Below are positions 61,602 through 64,000 of a stretch of DNA of 64,000 nt, piece by piece. Made by a program: the position numbers and the translations under genes. The stretch is taken from assembly GCF_009796825.1 (NCBI RefSeq), contig NZ_CP047030.1, positions 1,153,501 through 1,217,500 of the forward strand. The letters run 5' to 3'. This DNA is from Algibacter sp. L3A6 (GTDB lineage Bacteria > Bacteroidota > Bacteroidia > Flavobacteriales > Flavobacteriaceae). The notes under the pieces were generated by a model, which worked only from the letters and a program-made list of their open reading frames with translations, had not been told where the DNA came from and searched no databases. Position 1 is the first letter of the stretch. Each line of letters starts with the position of its first letter.

Positions 61602-63902
61602 CTATTCGATAGTAATTGATTTTTTAAGAATAACCGCATCATTCAAAACAAAAGGTTTCGGAATCATATCATCAGCTCTTTCAGGAACTTTAAATTTTTC
61701 ATCTTCTAATAAATTAAAAGAGGTTTCATAAATAACAAATGTTGTTTTTTGTTCCTTCGGAAGTACTAATTGTATATCCAAAGGATCTTCATCTGAAATA
61801 TAATAGCTAAACAATCTATTAGTTTTACGCTTATCGAATGCTAAGCTCGTTTCTTTATTTACCTCAACATCAACGCCATTTAATGTTACCGCTTTAAAAA
61901 CGTTAAGCGAATCGGAAAACACCTCAATTCTATTCGCTTTTCGCTCTGGAGTAATACAAAGTTCTACGTGTCTAAATTCGCCAATTATTGTATCATGTCC
62001 AATAACCATTTGTGGCGCCTTCAATGTTTTTATTGGAGCTTCTGTAGCATACGTAAAACTAGTACCGTACTTACTTGCAATGGTATAATTTTTTATAGTA
62101 GTAGCTGCCATAGGATGCTCCCCTAAAAAAGGAATCGTCCAAGCATCCAAAACATTATCATAAGTAGCCCAAACTGCTTTATTTTCATCCGCATCTAAAA
62201 TATAGCACAAACTGTTAGGCTTTGGGTTTTCTGGTGAAAAACCTGAACTTATATGAGCAGAAATTAAAAAGTAAGCAGTTGCCAAAAGAAAACCATAAGA
62301 CCATCTTTTTTTATGTTTGAAAGTGGAGAAAACCGGAATTAAAAGTCCGAATATTAAAACAACCAAAATCATGGAAGAGACCATCATTTTAAGTCCTAAA
62401 CCTACAGGAAACATTTGCACAAAATTAGCCAGTAATAAAAGAACAGGCAAAGCTAAAATAGCATGACTGATAATACCTGGCTTCCTATTTCGAATTAAAA
62501 TGAATAAACTCAACAAACTAAAAAATAACGGTAAGACCAGAAAACTCGCTCCTTTTAATAAAAAAGCAACCGCAACTGAAATAATCAGCCAGAAAAATAA
62601 CGGAGCAATAAGCAAACTCGCTGCATTTCCTTCTTTATGGATTTTACTGTAAACAAAGAAACAGATTGCTATAGATAAACAAGTAAAAGCCGCAATATAA
62701 GTATGCCCGTTATAACTAAACCCCTGAAGAATTTCGCCATATTGTGGATATATTAATTTTAAAGCCGGCCAAGCATACAAACCAATTACAGCCGAAGCGA
62801 TAAGCGACACAACAAATGCAAAAAAACCTTTACCAACATCAGCTCTTTTAAAAACACGTGTTCTACCTCCGTAAATTAAAAGCCCAATAAACACGATAAC
62901 TGCTAGAATAACCAGAGGTATTATCCATGAAAATGGGTATTTAACCATTCTAAAAACGGGCACATTAAAATACACAAAGTCTTCATCACTTTTTAAAGCA
63001 CTTAAATTAGCCTCACTAAAATAATTAAGCATTGGCATTAAATAAGAACCTTGGTGTTCTAAAGTCTTTCTATCTAACCGCTCGTAAGTATCCATAGCGG
63101 TATGATAATCGAAATGATCGTCTACGAAAGCGAAATTAAAACCATCGATATCGGCATCTTCACGAAACCGAGTTAAATCGGTATCATTAGGTAGCATTTT
63201 ATAAATACTATAAAACAACGAATTCCCAACAGGGTATTGCGGTTTCGCTTTTACAAAGCCTTCTATTAAACCCGCATTACCTTGGTTAGTTTCCACAAGC
63301 ATAATACTTGGACCTCCACTTCCGCGAGCTTCAAAATTTAAAACTAAGCCTACATTTTTTGCCCATTCGTGATGATTAACAAAAATATCTGCACCATTTA
63401 AACCTAATTCTTCCGCATCGGAAATAAGAATGATGATATCATTTTTAGGCGTTTCATTCTTACTTAAAAAAGCACGAACACCTTCTAAAATAGTTACAAC
63501 ACCCGAACCCGCATCACTTGCACCAATTGAGGAATGAGGATTGCTGTCATAATGTGTTAATAGTAAAAGTGCTTTGCCATTTTCTCGACCTTTAATTCGG
63601 GCTATTATATTTTTAGGTTTTGCTAAATTGCCCCAATCGCGAATGGAATAGGCTTCTTGAATTTGAGTTTCTAAACCTAATTTTTGCAATTGGCTTTCAA
63701 TATAGTTACGCACGTCCAAATGTGCATCGCTTCCTAAAAAATGAGGTTCTTTTGAAATTTCTTTAAGATGAACTAAAGCACGTTGTGTAGAAAAATTTTG
63801 GTTTACCTCATCTAAACTAGATATATTTTGAGGCAGTAGCGCCAAAAAACTCCAGTAAATTCCGCCAATAATAATGAGTAAAGCGACAGCTTTTTTTATC
63901 AT
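61602..63902 (-). CDS. M28-family peptidase with C-terminal membrane region
   Basis: 766 residues. An N-terminal anchor (about 4-22) leads to an M28 aminopeptidase-type zinc domain with ligands His117 (THYDS), Asp130 (GASDAGSG), Glu164/165 (DAEELG), Glu191 (NFEARG) and a late His in DYHTAMD. Eight or so membrane helices (about 325-555) and a soluble C-terminal domain follow. The layout recalls the multi-pass M28 proteins of the eukaryotic ER (Fxna/ERMP1-type). It probably cleaves peptides in the periplasm; the substrate is unknown. Confidence 0.92.
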   Translation of the reverse strand: MIKKAVALLIIIGGIYWSFLALLPQNISSLDEVNQNFSTQRALVHLKEISKEPHFLGSDAHLDVRNYIESQLQKLGLETQIQEAYSIRDWGNLAKPKNIIARIKGRENGKALLLLTHYDSNPHSSIGASDAGSGVVTILEGVRAFLSKNETPKNDIIILISDAEELGLNGADIFVNHHEWAKNVGLVLNFEARGSGGPSIMLVETNQGNAGLIEGFVKAKPQYPVGNSLFYSIYKMLPNDTDLTRFREDADIDGFNFAFVDDHFDYHTAMDTYERLDRKTLEHQGSYLMPMLNYFSEANLSALKSDEDFVYFNVPVFRMVKYPFSWIIPLVILAVIVFIGLLIYGGRTRVFKRADVGKGFFAFVVSLIASAVIGLYAWPALKLIYPQYGEILQGFSYNGHTYIAAFTCLSIAICFFVYSKIHKEGNAASLLIAPLFFWLIISVAVAFLLKGASFLVLPLFFSLLSLFILIRNRKPGIISHAILALPVLLLLANFVQMFPVGLGLKMMVSSMILVVLIFGLLIPVFSTFKHKKRWSYGFLLATAYFLISAHISSGFSPENPKPNSLCYILDADENKAVWATYDNVLDAWTIPFLGEHPMAATTIKNYTIASKYGTSFTYATEAPIKTLKAPQMVIGHDTIIGEFRHVELCITPERKANRIEVFSDSLNVFKAVTLNGVDVEVNKETSLAFDKRKTNRLFSYYISDEDPLDIQLVLPKEQKTTFVIYETSFNLLEDEKFKVPERADDMIPKPFVLNDAVILKKSITIE

Positions 63903-64000
63903 AACAACACCTTATAAATTTATATATCTAAATATACAATTTTTATAAACGCCATTAATCGAGTTGATGTTGTTTTAGGAAAATTGAAATAAATTTCCTA

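Noticed and set aside
1..64000. tRNA, rRNA, CRISPR, prophage or insertion sequence
   Set aside because: No direct-repeat arrays, transposase, integrase or cloverleaf-type sequence was seen while reading both strands.

Overview
The window is low-GC DNA of a member of the Bacteroidota, almost certainly a marine-type Flavobacteriaceae. Three things support this. The gliding genes gldE and gldD lie next to ssb. Many upstream regions carry the Bacteroidota promoter element TAnnTTTG, and Shine-Dalgarno sequences are largely absent. Several conserved flavobacterial families are present (DUF4199, DUF4271, DUF4296, DUF1569, TonB-dependent receptors with a carboxypeptidase-regulatory-like N-domain, bL21 with a C-terminal helix-hairpin-helix tail). 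I see no tRNA, rRNA, CRISPR array, prophage or transposase.

Layout. 1-3852 (minus): sucB (cut by the window edge) and sucA of the 2-oxoglutarate dehydrogenase complex. 4010-11167: a nitrogen-oxide island. It holds an outer-membrane protein, then nirK (copper nitrite reductase fused to cytochrome c), nirV and a metal-binding Sco-type copper chaperone on the plus strand. On the minus strand are a polytopic membrane protein with intramembrane histidines, a UspA protein, the di-iron repair protein Ric and an Rrf2-family regulator. A GATAAATTTATC palindrome lies in front of both nirK and ric, and a related half-site lies in front of the regulator, which suggests one NO-responsive regulon. 11236-19459: a small unknown gene, a polyprenyl synthetase, and a TetR-TolC-MFP-RND efflux operon with a clear palindromic operator over the tetR promoter. 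19752-25670: two paralogous TonB-dependent receptors with closely similar upstream regions. 25959-33600: aspS, a lipoprotein-carrier-like protein, two tandem CLC proteins (the second has lost the gating glutamate) and a Tas-like aldo-keto reductase. 33765-35680: small membrane and secreted unknowns and a STAS-like protein. 35959-38153: RNase G with a structured leader, a 30-residue basic (mS38/bS22-like) protein and HU. 38292-44119: mutY, ssb-gldE-gldD, a heavy-metal-associated lipoprotein, DUF4199, rplU-rpmA. 44336-48198: a TonB receptor paired with a beta-propeller phytase. 48255-63902: mostly housekeeping (epimerase, DUF4296, dihydroorotase, glycosyltransferase, DUF4271, uroporphyrinogen-III synthase, C-terminal processing protease, dCMP deaminase, HupE-like protein, M13 and M28 peptidases).

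Non-coding structure. Convergent or operon-end sites carry strong perfect-stem terminators. Three intergenic copies (35805-35891, 49346-49482, 56993-57086) of one repeat family share conserved ends around a hairpin whose stem and loop differ from copy to copy. A possible decayed fourth copy lies at 19553-19609. This repeat family, the shared NO operator, the CLC pair and the hairpin leader of RNase G are the least explained signals.

All calls rest on reading the sequence and on remembered family features. No database search was run.
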